DNA from: Pseudomonas sp. R84
GTDB lineage: Bacteria; Pseudomonadota; Gammaproteobacteria; Pseudomonadales; Pseudomonadaceae
Assembly (NCBI RefSeq): GCF_009834515.1
Contig: NZ_CP019426.1
Coordinates: forward strand, 2,407,501-2,471,500
DNA length: 64,000 nt
Direction of reading: 5' to 3'
Part shown: one piece after another, positions 25,787 through 34,295 of the stretch
How positions within the stretch are numbered: position 1 is the first letter of the stretch
Layout: each line of letters opens with the position of its first letter
The notes under the pieces: generated by a model
Told to the model about the DNA's origin: nothing
Database searches by the model: none
The model's input: only the letters and a program-made list of their open reading frames with translations
Translations under genes and position numbers: made by a program

Positions 25787-26747
25787 GGGCGGGCCTCCTG
25801 GCGTTCCAATGACACAGACTGAGAACAAGTGCCGCGCTGGGCAGGTGCAGGCGTAACCAGTGCAGACCCCACAGTTGCAAGGTGAGGCGAGCGTTGTGGT
25901 GCTTGATACTCTGCCGCACGCTGAGCATCAGACTCGGCAGCAGGGTCAGCACCAGCAGGATCACCGCGAGCTGCGCGAGGCCGGCGAGCAAGGCAACGAT
26001 CAGTAGAAAATCCGTCATCCAGACCAGCAACGACAGCAGCGGAAAACGCAGCAGGCGCAGGCTCATGCCATGGGTGCGCAGCAACTGCAGGTGGCTGCCC
26101 TGGCGCCACAGCTCCTTGCCCATCCACTCGCGCCAGTTCATTTCGTAGCCCCAATGCAGGGCGATGCTGTTACTGGTCGACAGCAGCCGAGCGCCCTGTG
26201 TGCTCAGACGCAAGGTGTATTCCTTGTCTTCGCCGGTGCGCAGGGTTTCGTTGAATCCGCCGACGAGGTCAAACCAGCGTTTGCGCATCAACAGGTTGGC
26301 GCTGGGCAGCCAGTCCACGGTGCGATTGGCGTGCGCTGATGGACGCAACATGCGCCGTTGCCAGGCGGTCGCGTACCACGGCGCGGCGGCGGGGGTGTGC
26401 AGATCCAGGCCAAAAATGTCGCCCTGATTCTGCGCTTCGAGAGCGAACAATTCGTTCAGCCAGTCTTCGGGCATTTCGATATCGGCATCAATGAACGCCA
26501 GCCATTCACCGCTGGCAACCGTTGCGCCACGATTGCGCAAAGCGCCGATCAGCAGGCCGGGCAGCACCAGCACCTGTGCGCCGAAGGCGCGAGCGATCTG
26601 TGGCCCGTCATCAGTGGAACCGTTGTCGACGACGATCAGTTCACAGTCGATGTCGGCGGCGTTCGCGGCTTTGCGAGCGGCCAGGAGGGTGCGGCCGATG
26701 TGCCGTGCCTCGTTGTACATCGGAATGACGATGCTGATCCGGCTCAT
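25779..26747 (-). CDS. Glycosyltransferase family 2
   Basis: A 322-residue GT2 with a GT-A domain (ISIVIPMYNEARHIGRTLL, LIVVDNGSTDDG, LAFIDADIEMP) and one or two C-terminal hydrophobic segments (PLLSLLVWMTDFLLIVALLAGLAQLAVILLVL). ATG 26747 overlaps the upstream stop (ATGA) and has GGAGG. A longer in-frame extension to 26933 is a shadow of the Wzy-like gene. Confidence 0.85.
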   Translation of the reverse strand: MSRISIVIPMYNEARHIGRTLLAARKAANAADIDCELIVVDNGSTDDGPQIARAFGAQVLVLPGLLIGALRNRGATVASGEWLAFIDADIEMPEDWLNELFALEAQNQGDIFGLDLHTPAAAPWYATAWQRRMLRPSAHANRTVDWLPSANLLMRKRWFDLVGGFNETLRTGEDKEYTLRLSTQGARLLSTSNSIALHWGYEMNWREWMGKELWRQGSHLQLLRTHGMSLRLLRFPLLSLLVWMTDFLLIVALLAGLAQLAVILLVLTLLPSLMLSVRQSIKHHNARLTLQLWGLHWLRLHLPSAALVLSLCHWNARRPARG

Positions 26748-28111
26748 GCCCTGGCCTCCGTCAGCGGTGCTTGCTCGGCTTTCAGGCGCAGCACCCAGGT
26801 CAGTGCAAGCATGATCCACAGGTATTTGAGGTTCGGCGCGCTGAGAAACATCAGGAACAACGTCAACGACAGAAAACTCATTCCCAGATGGGTCATCAGG
26901 TCGGCGTGCTGCCACTCGCGCCGTTGCAGCCATTCGCGTCGTGCGCGGATCAGGTTGTAGAAACCCTGCACGAGCATGCCGACAAACAGCAGGCCGGCGG
27001 GAATCCCCAATTCGCTGAAAATCTCCAGATAAGTGTTATGCGCGCGGCGATACAGGTCGCCGATCTTGCGGTTGGCCGAGAATGCCTTGGCATAACCGGT
27101 GGTCGCATAGTGCAACGGGAAGGTCCCGGGGCCGGAGCCGAGCAGCGGATGTTCGCGGATGATCTGGCTGCCGACGACAATGTACGAGGCGCGACGGCCG
27201 AGGGATTCATCCTGAGCCTTGGCCCCGGCGCTCAAGATACTCAGCGACTGGATGCGCGCCAGGTAACCGGCAGGCATCGCATAAATCGCCAATGGCAGCA
27301 CGATGGCCGCGCCGAGCATGGCGAATCCGAAATGCCGGGGGCGGATGCGGTTGAGGTGCTGGCGGTAATGCCAGACCCCGATCGCCAGACTCAAGGCCAG
27401 TACCACCAAGCCCGAGCGCGACTCCGTTTTGGTCATGCCGCCGAGCAGCAAAAGACAGCAGCCCGCCCAGAACAGACGGTGCAGCAGATTCGGGCCGCGA
27501 ATCACCAACAGCAGGCCCAGCGGCACGGCGAAGGCGATCAGCAGAGCAAAGGCATTCGGGTCTTCGAGCAGGCCGGCGGCGCGGCCCTTGTCCTGGAATC
27601 GGCTGGAAAACATCGCCATCGCGCAGGTGGCGCTGACGCTGAGCGTGACCAGCCGGGCGAACAGATCGAGGTTCAGCTCGCGGCCGACCAACAAGGTGAT
27701 CACGAACAGAATCAGGCCCACGCTCAGTTCACGCAGATGACTCTGTGACATGCCCATGTTGTCGGTGGCGAGCAGGCTCAGCAGGTACAGCGCCATGAAG
27801 CCGATCAGGTAGCGCCACAGATTGCTGCGCAGGCGCTGCGATGGAATCTGATGCAATGCCAGTTGCAACGCCAGGATCAGCGCCAGCGAAGCACCGATCA
27901 ATTTGCTCCCGGATAACGCGCTGTCCTTGAAGAACCCTTCAAACGGCACCAGCGCGGCAATGCCCAGCAGGCCCCACGACGGTTTGCGGTACAGCACCGT
28001 GAAACCCAGCAGCCCCAACACCGCCCCCGGCGCCAGATACGGATAAGGACTGACCAGCAAAGCCATGCAGACCAGTGCCAGCAGGCTGACGATCGAGAGC
28101 GGGAAAATCAT
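26744..28111 (-). CDS. O-antigen ligase/Wzy-type polymerase
   Basis: A 455-residue membrane protein with about 12 TM segments and the Wzy_C/O-antigen ligase region. The large periplasmic loop carries REHPLLGSGPGTFP and RAHNTYLEIFSELGIPAG, the conserved G-x-G and H-N-x-x-L-x-x-x-x-E-x-G motif. In a locus with Wzx, Wza and Wzz homologues it most likely polymerises repeat units. It overlaps both neighbours by ATGA. Confidence 0.85.
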   Translation of the reverse strand: MIFPLSIVSLLALVCMALLVSPYPYLAPGAVLGLLGFTVLYRKPSWGLLGIAALVPFEGFFKDSALSGSKLIGASLALILALQLALHQIPSQRLRSNLWRYLIGFMALYLLSLLATDNMGMSQSHLRELSVGLILFVITLLVGRELNLDLFARLVTLSVSATCAMAMFSSRFQDKGRAAGLLEDPNAFALLIAFAVPLGLLLVIRGPNLLHRLFWAGCCLLLLGGMTKTESRSGLVVLALSLAIGVWHYRQHLNRIRPRHFGFAMLGAAIVLPLAIYAMPAGYLARIQSLSILSAGAKAQDESLGRRASYIVVGSQIIREHPLLGSGPGTFPLHYATTGYAKAFSANRKIGDLYRRAHNTYLEIFSELGIPAGLLFVGMLVQGFYNLIRARREWLQRREWQHADLMTHLGMSFLSLTLFLMFLSAPNLKYLWIMLALTWVLRLKAEQAPLTEARA

Positions 28112-29199
28112 GCGCGTGCCTCCGGTGCCGTGTGGATGTACAGCTGCGACCAGCGTTCAGCCAAAGCCTTGAGGTCGTAGCGTTCCTGTTGTGTGCGTCT
28201 GGCGTTGTCGCGTAGTTGTGCGGCCAGCTTCGGTTCGGCCAGCAACGTGTCGAGCTGACGGGCGAGGGCGGCGGTATCGGTCGGTGCGGCGAGCAGGCCG
28301 TTGTGGCGGTCCTGCAAGACATCGGGAATGCCACCGATCGCGAACGCCACCACCGGCACACCGGCCTGCATCGCTTCGAGCAGAATCATCGGCGTACCCT
28401 CGGTGCGCGAGCTGATCACCAGCGCATCGAGTTGCTGCCACCAGCCTTGCATCGCCGTCTGATAGCCCGGCAAGCGAATCCGCTGTGGTAAACCGGCAGC
28501 GTCGATACGCGCCTGCAAGGCCTCACGTTCCGGACCGTCACCGAGCATCACGGCGTCCAGTTGCGGATGCTGGTGACACAACGCAATCAGCGCATCGAGA
28601 AACAGATCCGGGCCTTTCTCGCTGCTCAACCGACCGACGTAACCGACCAGCCAGCGTTGTCGTTCCAGTGCCGGCGGCAGCGCAGGCGCCGCTGGCAAAC
28701 CGTTGGGAATCACCTGCAACTTCTCGGCACGGACGCCGGCCTGACGGTGCAGCACAGCGATGCTTTGCGCGACGCAGACCACCCGCTTCACCGAGGCCGT
28801 GCGGCACAGTTGCAGGCTTAGCCAGGTGTAGAACTTCTGCTTGCGACTGCGCGGGGTGAAACCGTGCTGAGTGATCACCAGCGGCAGGCGCAACACAGTG
28901 GCGCCGAACCAGCCGAACAGTAGCCCTTTGAAGTTGTGCGTGTTGAGCAACGGCTTGTCACTACGGCGCTGATGCAAGTGCCACAGCAGTCCGCCGAGCC
29001 CGGCACAGGCGCGAGCGTCCACCCCGGCCTCGCGAAAGCGCTCGATCAGCTCTGGTGGCGCATCGAGGAACAGCACCTGGTGCTGCCCCGGCGTCGCCAG
29101 GCAATGATCCAGCAACATCCGCTCGGCTCCGTAGAAGCCGCCGCTGCTGAGCAAATGAATGATCGGCAGGGCGACGCACGGGGTAGACGCCGCGTTCAA
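28108..29199 (-). CDS. Glycosyltransferase family 4
   Basis: A 363-residue GT-B enzyme. The N-terminal domain has HLLSSGGFYGAERMLLDH, the middle has VGYVGRLSSEKGPDLFLDAL, and the donor site includes VISSRTEGTPMILLEAMQAGVPVVAF (EX7E motif). The first possible codon is TTG 29199, overlapping the upstream stop as TTGA, with no ATG nearby in frame. Translation is therefore probably coupled to the chain-length gene. Confidence 0.85.
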   Translation of the reverse strand: MNAASTPCVALPIIHLLSSGGFYGAERMLLDHCLATPGQHQVLFLDAPPELIERFREAGVDARACAGLGGLLWHLHQRRSDKPLLNTHNFKGLLFGWFGATVLRLPLVITQHGFTPRSRKQKFYTWLSLQLCRTASVKRVVCVAQSIAVLHRQAGVRAEKLQVIPNGLPAAPALPPALERQRWLVGYVGRLSSEKGPDLFLDALIALCHQHPQLDAVMLGDGPEREALQARIDAAGLPQRIRLPGYQTAMQGWWQQLDALVISSRTEGTPMILLEAMQAGVPVVAFAIGGIPDVLQDRHNGLLAAPTDTAALARQLDTLLAEPKLAAQLRDNARRTQQERYDLKALAERWSQLYIHTAPEARA

Positions 29200-30785
29200 T
29201 TGCGCACCCAGTGAACCAGGCTCGGCACGGTCCAGTTCTTGTGCGGATTGCCCGGCTGCGATGTTTCTTCGTTGAGCACCAACAGCACCGGCAGGCCCAG
29301 TTCATGGCTGATTTGCGCAGGATGCTTGAAGCGGTGATCGAAGAACTCACGTACATAGACGAAGGCAATGGCCAGCAGCAGACCGGTGAGCAGACCAAAC
29401 GGAATGATCAGCATCGGTTTCGGAAACGCCGCCTCGGTCGGTTCATACGGCGGGCTCAAGACACGGGCGTTGGACAAGTCGTTATCCAGCGCTCGCGTCG
29501 TGCTGCTTTCGGCAAAGCGTTGCGCATAGGTTGAGAACGCTGCATGCAATGCGCCGATCTCGGTGTCCATCTGGCGCAGCTTGCTTTGGGTCTGCTGCAA
29601 TTGATGGATGCGATTCTTGAACTCGGCAATGCGCGCGGTTTTCTGCTCGATGACCTGGCTGACCACCGACAGGTCGATCGTGCGTTCCTGGATGCGGTTG
29701 TTGACCACTTTGAGGAACTGCTGGCGTGTCCGGGCAATCTGCTCGCGGGCCAGCAACATCGGTTCGCTGCTGGGCTGAAATATCGCGAGGTCGTTCATAT
29801 AGCGGCTGACCTGAGTGGTCAGCGCCTCGCCCATCTGCCGGATCTCGCGATCCTCGAACGCGATGTTGTCCACCGTCGTCGTGAAGGTGAACGGAAAGGT
29901 GTAGTCATTGAGTTTGTTGGTGTTGGCGGTGGCCAGGCTGGTTTTCAGGTAATCGAGCCAGCGCTGGCTTTGCAGCAAGCGATCGCGATACAGGTTGAGT
30001 GCCTGCTCTTCGGTGTTGATCGCGTTGAGGCGAAAGGTGATTTCCTCTTTCGGATCGGACGAACCGACGCTTTCCAGCAGGCTCAGCCGCTCGCCTTCCA
30101 GACCGTCGAGGCGGACCTGATACTGAAGCTTCTTGGTCTCGTAGAACGAGTGCGGCAGCTCGATCGATTGCAACGCCTGACGATCGACCAGATAGTTGCG
30201 CAACAGCGTGGCAACGAACGTCGTGCCCTGGGCGGGATCGGGGAAGCTGTAGACGATCGAGATGACATTGGAACCCGGCAGGGTTTCGATCTTCAGATTG
30301 TCGATGGCCTCCTGGGTCAAGCCGTCCAGTGCCGTGTCGCGCACCGGATCGGTTTCCATCCCCAGTGCATCACGCAGCGGATTGATCACGTATTCGCGCA
30401 GCGGCGTGCTGACATAACGCTTGAACGGTTCGGCCAGTTTGCTGAGCATCCCCGGCGGCGGGTTGTACTGACCCTGGTCGCGCAGTTCGCTGATGGTCTG
30501 ACGAATCAGTGCCGGCGAACGGAGGATGTTGCTTTCGGTTTCCATGTCCGCCAGCGATGGCGGAATGAAGGTGGCGTTGTCCTGGGTCAGCGAGGTGGTC
30601 GCATCGCCCTGAGACAGTTTTTTCGACTGCACGATCACCTGCGCGGTGATATCGAAGCTCTGTTTGAGCAACAGCGGCAGCAACAGCGCGATCACTGCAA
30701 AGATCAGGAAGATGCGCTTCACCAGTTGCTTGTTGGCGAAGAAAATCCTGAAGAACTCGTGCAGGTAATTTTCTTTTGGGTTCAT
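29196..30785 (-). CDS. Wzz/GumC-type chain-length and export co-polymerase
   Basis: A 529-residue inner-membrane protein. TM1 is at about 24-43 (RIFLIFAVIALLLPLLL), followed by a long periplasmic region with coiled coils (about 240-430) and TM2 near 465-485 (MLIIPFGLLTGLLLAIAFVYVREFFDHR). The P-rich run before TM2 (SPPYEPTEAAFPKP) is typical of polysaccharide co-polymerases. The cytoplasmic tail is short and has no kinase domain; the kinase-like partner is encoded separately at 31846. ATG 30785 has AGGTGA, and the longer frame overlaps the Wza-like gene out of frame. Confidence 0.8.
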   Translation of the reverse strand: MNPKENYLHEFFRIFFANKQLVKRIFLIFAVIALLLPLLLKQSFDITAQVIVQSKKLSQGDATTSLTQDNATFIPPSLADMETESNILRSPALIRQTISELRDQGQYNPPPGMLSKLAEPFKRYVSTPLREYVINPLRDALGMETDPVRDTALDGLTQEAIDNLKIETLPGSNVISIVYSFPDPAQGTTFVATLLRNYLVDRQALQSIELPHSFYETKKLQYQVRLDGLEGERLSLLESVGSSDPKEEITFRLNAINTEEQALNLYRDRLLQSQRWLDYLKTSLATANTNKLNDYTFPFTFTTTVDNIAFEDREIRQMGEALTTQVSRYMNDLAIFQPSSEPMLLAREQIARTRQQFLKVVNNRIQERTIDLSVVSQVIEQKTARIAEFKNRIHQLQQTQSKLRQMDTEIGALHAAFSTYAQRFAESSTTRALDNDLSNARVLSPPYEPTEAAFPKPMLIIPFGLLTGLLLAIAFVYVREFFDHRFKHPAQISHELGLPVLLVLNEETSQPGNPHKNWTVPSLVHWVRN

Positions 30786-30801
30786 GTCGTTCACCTGAGA
30801 G

Positions 30802-31824
30802 TCAGTTGTCACTGCCTTTGTTGTCGACGCGGTAGCCGAAGCTGAACCCCACGCCCTGGAACAGCACCACATCGGCCAGTTGGCGGGCGAGTTCGCCGGC
30901 GCTGGCCAGTTTGGTTTTCGGTACGTAGAGCATGTCGTCCGGTTGCAGGTAGGCGATCTGTGGCGCATCGCCCGACAGCGCTTTCTCGACGTCGTAGTTC
31001 ATGGCCTGCACCTGATTGCCGTTGCGCCGCATGATCACCACCGAATCGAGACGCGCCTTGACATTGGTACCGCGTGCCAGGGTCAGCGCCTCAAGCACCG
31101 ACACCGGCCGGCGGATCGGGTACGAGCCCGGCTGAGCGACTTCGCCGAGCACGTAGATCTCGTTGCCGGCGGTGGATTTCAGCAGCACATCCACCGTCAT
31201 CCGTCCCGGCAGTTGCGCGTATTTGCTGTTGAGGAAGGTTTCCAGTTGATTGACCGTCATGCCTTGCAGCGGCACGGCGCCTATTTCCGGAAAACTCGCA
31301 TAGCCATCGGTGCCGACGGTGATTTCGCGGCTCATGCCGGTGGCCGGGTGGTTAAGCGCGCTTTTGAGGTTTTGCTCGTTGCTCAGCGGGCTGAGAATCT
31401 GCACCGAGAGTTGATTGCGGTTGGGCTGGAACAACTGCTTGCGTTGATAGGCGCGCTGGATTTCCTGCCGCGCCTCGTCGCTGGTCAGCCCGGCAATTTT
31501 CACCGAGGTGTTGGCGCCCGGCAGTTCGATGGTGCCGTCAGGCAGCACCAGTTGCGTGCCGTTGAGCTGACTGGCGGCGGTGAAGTTCAGGCCGATCTGG
31601 TCACCCGACTGCACGCGATAAGCGTCCGAGCCGCTGGTACTGATGTGGAAAATCACATCCAGCACGTCTTTCGGGCGCAGGGTCTGCTCGACCCTCGGCA
31701 TGTCGGTAGCTTGCGCATTGGCCGGTGTGGCGGTGAGGATATTCACCGGCATGTTGCGGGTGTCGGAATTGCTGGAGCAGCCTGCAAGCGGCAGCAACAG
31801 CAGGACAAGCATTTTGGCGTTCAT
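30802..31824 (-). CDS. Wza-type outer-membrane polysaccharide export lipoprotein
   Basis: A 340-residue lipoprotein with lipobox LLPLAGC-SS at residues 10-16. It contains a Poly_export domain (LRPKDVLDVIFHISTSG...VQSGDQIGLNF) and SLBB-like regions (VTVGTDGYASFPEIGAVPLQGMTVNQL or a close form; EIYVLGEVAQPGSYPI). It forms the export channel with the Wzz-like protein. Confidence 0.85.
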   Translation of the reverse strand: MNAKMLVLLLLPLAGCSSNSDTRNMPVNILTATPANAQATDMPRVEQTLRPKDVLDVIFHISTSGSDAYRVQSGDQIGLNFTAASQLNGTQLVLPDGTIELPGANTSVKIAGLTSDEARQEIQRAYQRKQLFQPNRNQLSVQILSPLSNEQNLKSALNHPATGMSREITVGTDGYASFPEIGAVPLQGMTVNQLETFLNSKYAQLPGRMTVDVLLKSTAGNEIYVLGEVAQPGSYPIRRPVSVLEALTLARGTNVKARLDSVVIMRRNGNQVQAMNYDVEKALSGDAPQIAYLQPDDMLYVPKTKLASAGELARQLADVVLFQGVGFSFGYRVDNKGSDN

Positions 31825-31845
31825 GGCGTCATCCTTTGCGTTCGC

Positions 31846-32493
31846 TTACAGGTTTTTGTAAAGCCATTTGGGCATGTAGTACTTGCGCCGGTTGAACACG
31901 CTACCGACCACTTTTGCCCCGGCCTGAGTCAGGCGTTGCACGGCGGCTTGCGCGACTTCCCAGCGCGTGTCTTCGGCGCGTACGACAAGCACCACGCCAT
32001 CGACTTGCGTGCTGATGACCAGCGTGTCGGCGTCGGAGTACACCGCGTCGCCATCGATCACCACAAAGCGATACTGGCTGCCCAATTGATCAAGCAACGG
32101 GCTCAGACGCTCGGCGGTCAGGTGCTCCAGGGTGCGGATCGGCCGGCCATTGGGCAGCACGTGGAACGGCAGGCTCGAGACCTGCACCACGCAGTCCTGC
32201 AACAGCGGCGGTTTGTCGGGGTTGAACAGCAAGTCGCGCAGGCCGCGCTCCTTGCTCAGGTTCAACTGCTGGGTGAGATTGTTTGCCGACTGACTGGCAT
32301 CGACCAGCAGCACTTGGCCGCTGCTCATTTGCGCCAGTTGGCTGGCCAGCGCCAGCGCACTGGTGGTGGTGCCTGAGCCGGGGTTGGCGGCGGTCAGGAA
32401 CAGGATCCGCAGATCGAGATCCAGCACGGTCGAGGTCAGGTTCGATTCGCTGGGGGTGGCGATGCTCAGGCTTTTGTTGGTTGAACCGTCCAT
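31846..32493 (-). CDS. CpsD/BY-kinase-like ATPase with altered Walker A
   Basis: A 215-residue ParA/MinD-fold protein related to the cytoplasmic tyrosine kinases of polysaccharide export (CpsD, CapB). Walker A' resembles LLVDAS and Walker B FVVIDGDAV. The Walker A segment reads NPGSGTTTSA, with Thr where the conserved Lys is expected. The C-terminus has a short tyrosine-containing tail (RKYYMPKWLYKNL) rather than a long Tyr cluster. It lies between the Wza-like and sugar transferase genes and would partner the Wzz-like protein. Whether it still binds ATP and phosphorylates is open. Confidence 0.65.
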   Translation of the reverse strand: MDGSTNKSLSIATPSESNLTSTVLDLDLRILFLTAANPGSGTTTSALALASQLAQMSSGQVLLVDASQSANNLTQQLNLSKERGLRDLLFNPDKPPLLQDCVVQVSSLPFHVLPNGRPIRTLEHLTAERLSPLLDQLGSQYRFVVIDGDAVYSDADTLVISTQVDGVVLVVRAEDTRWEVAQAAVQRLTQAGAKVVGSVFNRRKYYMPKWLYKNL

Positions 32494-33239
32494 TAGCTTG
32501 CTCCGTGGCCGCTGAATACTTTGAAGGGGGTTTTCAACAGAATCTTCAGATCAAGCAGAAGGCTCTGCTCGGCGATGTAGCTGAGGTCCAACTCAACGCG
32601 CTGGTCGAAGTCGATATTGCTGCGTCCGGAGATCTGCCACAGGCCGGTCATGCCGGGGTAGATCGCCAGACGCGCGAGGTGATTGTCCTTGTAGCGATAG
32701 GCGTTGAACGAGGTCGGACGCGGGCCGACCAGGCGCATGTCGCCGGTCACTACATTGATCAGGTTGGGCAGTTCATCAAGGCTGGTGCGCCGCAGGAAAC
32801 CGCCGATGCGGGTGATGCGCGGGTCGTGGTCGATCTTGAAATCGATGGCGTCGGCACCGTGCTTGTTGAGGTGACGCAGTGACTCTTTCAACTCTTCGGC
32901 GTTGGCGACCATGGTGCGGAATTTGTACATGCCGAATTTGCGCCCGCGATAACCGGTGCGTTTCTGCACGAACATCACCGGGCCTTCGCTGGTGAATTTG
33001 ATGGTCAGCGCCAGACCAATCAACAACGGCGAAATCAGCAGCAGAATCATCAGCGCACCGAGGCAAGCGACCACGCGATTGGTGCGTGACAGTTGCCATG
33101 GGCGACCGCCGTCGCGGCCCGTGAACCAGCCGCGACCCTGGCGATGAATCGCCGCGTCGAGCCGCATTCGGTGCTCGGGATCCACGCGCTTGTCGCGGCG
33201 CATTTCTAGGATCGGTACACCTTTCTCATGTCCAGTCAT
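32493..33239 (-). CDS. Undecaprenyl-phosphate sugar phosphotransferase (initiating enzyme)
   Basis: A 248-residue enzyme of the bacterial sugar transferase family (WbaP/WcaJ C-terminal type). It has a single N-terminal hydrophobic segment ([20 protein letters not shown]), then the conserved core: [50 protein letters not shown] and [11 protein letters not shown]. It starts repeat-unit synthesis by moving a sugar phosphate onto undecaprenyl phosphate. It lacks the long N-terminal domain of full-size WbaP. ATG 33239 is preferred over GTG 33251 because it has GGAGGA at the right distance. Confidence 0.9.
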   Translation of the reverse strand: MTGHEKGVPILEMRRDKRVDPEHRMRLDAAIHRQGRGWFTGRDGGRPWQLSRTNRVVACLGALMILLLISPLLIGLALTIKFTSEGPVMFVQKRTGYRGRKFGMYKFRTMVANAEELKESLRHLNKHGADAIDFKIDHDPRITRIGGFLRRTSLDELPNLINVVTGDMRLVGPRPTSFNAYRYKDNHLARLAIYPGMTGLWQISGRSNIDFDQRVELDLSYIAEQSLLLDLKILLKTPFKVFSGHGAS

Positions 33240-33257
33240 GGAGTCCTCCACAGTAAT

Positions 33258-34295
33258 TCAGCCGCGAACGGCGCGTGGGCGATAGGCAGTGGGGTAGTAG
33301 TCGCGGAACCAGGCGATAAAGCGTCCGAGTCCCTCATCCAGCTCTATCCGGGGCTGAAATCCGGTGGCCTGGGCCAGATCGCTGGCCTCGGCGCAAGTGT
33401 TGAGCACGTCGCCCGGTTGCAGCGGCAGCAACTCGACAATGGCGGTCTGACCGAGGTGCTTTTCCAGCAGCGCCAGATAGGTTTTCAGCTCGACCGGGTG
33501 CTGCCCGCCGATATTGAACAGGCGCCACGGCGCCATGCTGCTGGCCGGGTCGGGCTGCTCGCGATCCCACTGCGGATTGACCTGCGGTGGCTGCTCGATG
33601 AGGCGGGCGATGCTTTCGATGATGTCGTCGATGTAGGTGAAGTCGCGCTGGTGCTCGCCGTAGTTGAACAGCTTCAGCGGCGTGCCTTCGCTGATCGCCC
33701 GGGCGAACTGGATCGGCGACATGTCTGGCCGGCCCCACGGCCCGTACACGGTAAAAAAACGCAGGCCGGTGCAGGGAATGCCGAACAGGTGGCTGTAACT
33801 GTGCGCCATCAGTTCATTGGCTTTCTTGGTCGCGGCGTACAGCGACAACGGGTGATTGACGCCGTCCTGCACCGAGTAAGGTGTGTGCTGGTTGGCGCCG
33901 TAGACTGAACTCGACGACGCGTAGATCAGGTGCTCGACCGGGTGATGCCGGCAGCTTTCCAGAATGTTCAGAAAACCGTTGAGATTGCTGTCCAGATACG
34001 CACGTGGATTTTCCAGCGAGTAACGCACCCCGGCCTGCGCCGCGAGGTGAATCACCACTTGCGGACGTTCACGGACAAACAGTGCTTCGATGGCCGAGGC
34101 ATCGGCCAGGTCAACCGTCGCGAGCTGGAAATCGCCGGCCTGCTCACGCACCCACTGCACGCGGTCGTGCTTGAGCTGCGGGTCGTAGTAGCCGTTGAAA
34201 TTGTCCAGACCGACCACTGAATGCCCGTCGCGCAGCAGCCGCAGTACGCAATGGGCACCAATGAAACCGGCCGCACCGGTGACCAAGACCTTCAT
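33258..34295 (-). CDS. NAD-dependent UDP-glucuronate 4-epimerase-like protein
   Basis: A 345-residue short-chain dehydrogenase. NAD site GAAGFIGAHCV is at 7-17, with catalytic Ser region SSSSVYGANQHTPY and YxxxK motif YAATKKANE. Downstream, FTVYGPWGRPDM matches UDP-GlcA 4-epimerases of capsule loci. It directly follows UDP-glucose dehydrogenase with a four-base overlap, so the pair would make UDP-GlcA and then UDP-GalA. A UDP-glucose epimerase role is less likely given the neighbour. Confidence 0.85.
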   Translation of the reverse strand: MKVLVTGAAGFIGAHCVLRLLRDGHSVVGLDNFNGYYDPQLKHDRVQWVREQAGDFQLATVDLADASAIEALFVRERPQVVIHLAAQAGVRYSLENPRAYLDSNLNGFLNILESCRHHPVEHLIYASSSSVYGANQHTPYSVQDGVNHPLSLYAATKKANELMAHSYSHLFGIPCTGLRFFTVYGPWGRPDMSPIQFARAISEGTPLKLFNYGEHQRDFTYIDDIIESIARLIEQPPQVNPQWDREQPDPASSMAPWRLFNIGGQHPVELKTYLALLEKHLGQTAIVELLPLQPGDVLNTCAEASDLAQATGFQPRIELDEGLGRFIAWFRDYYPTAYRPRAVRG

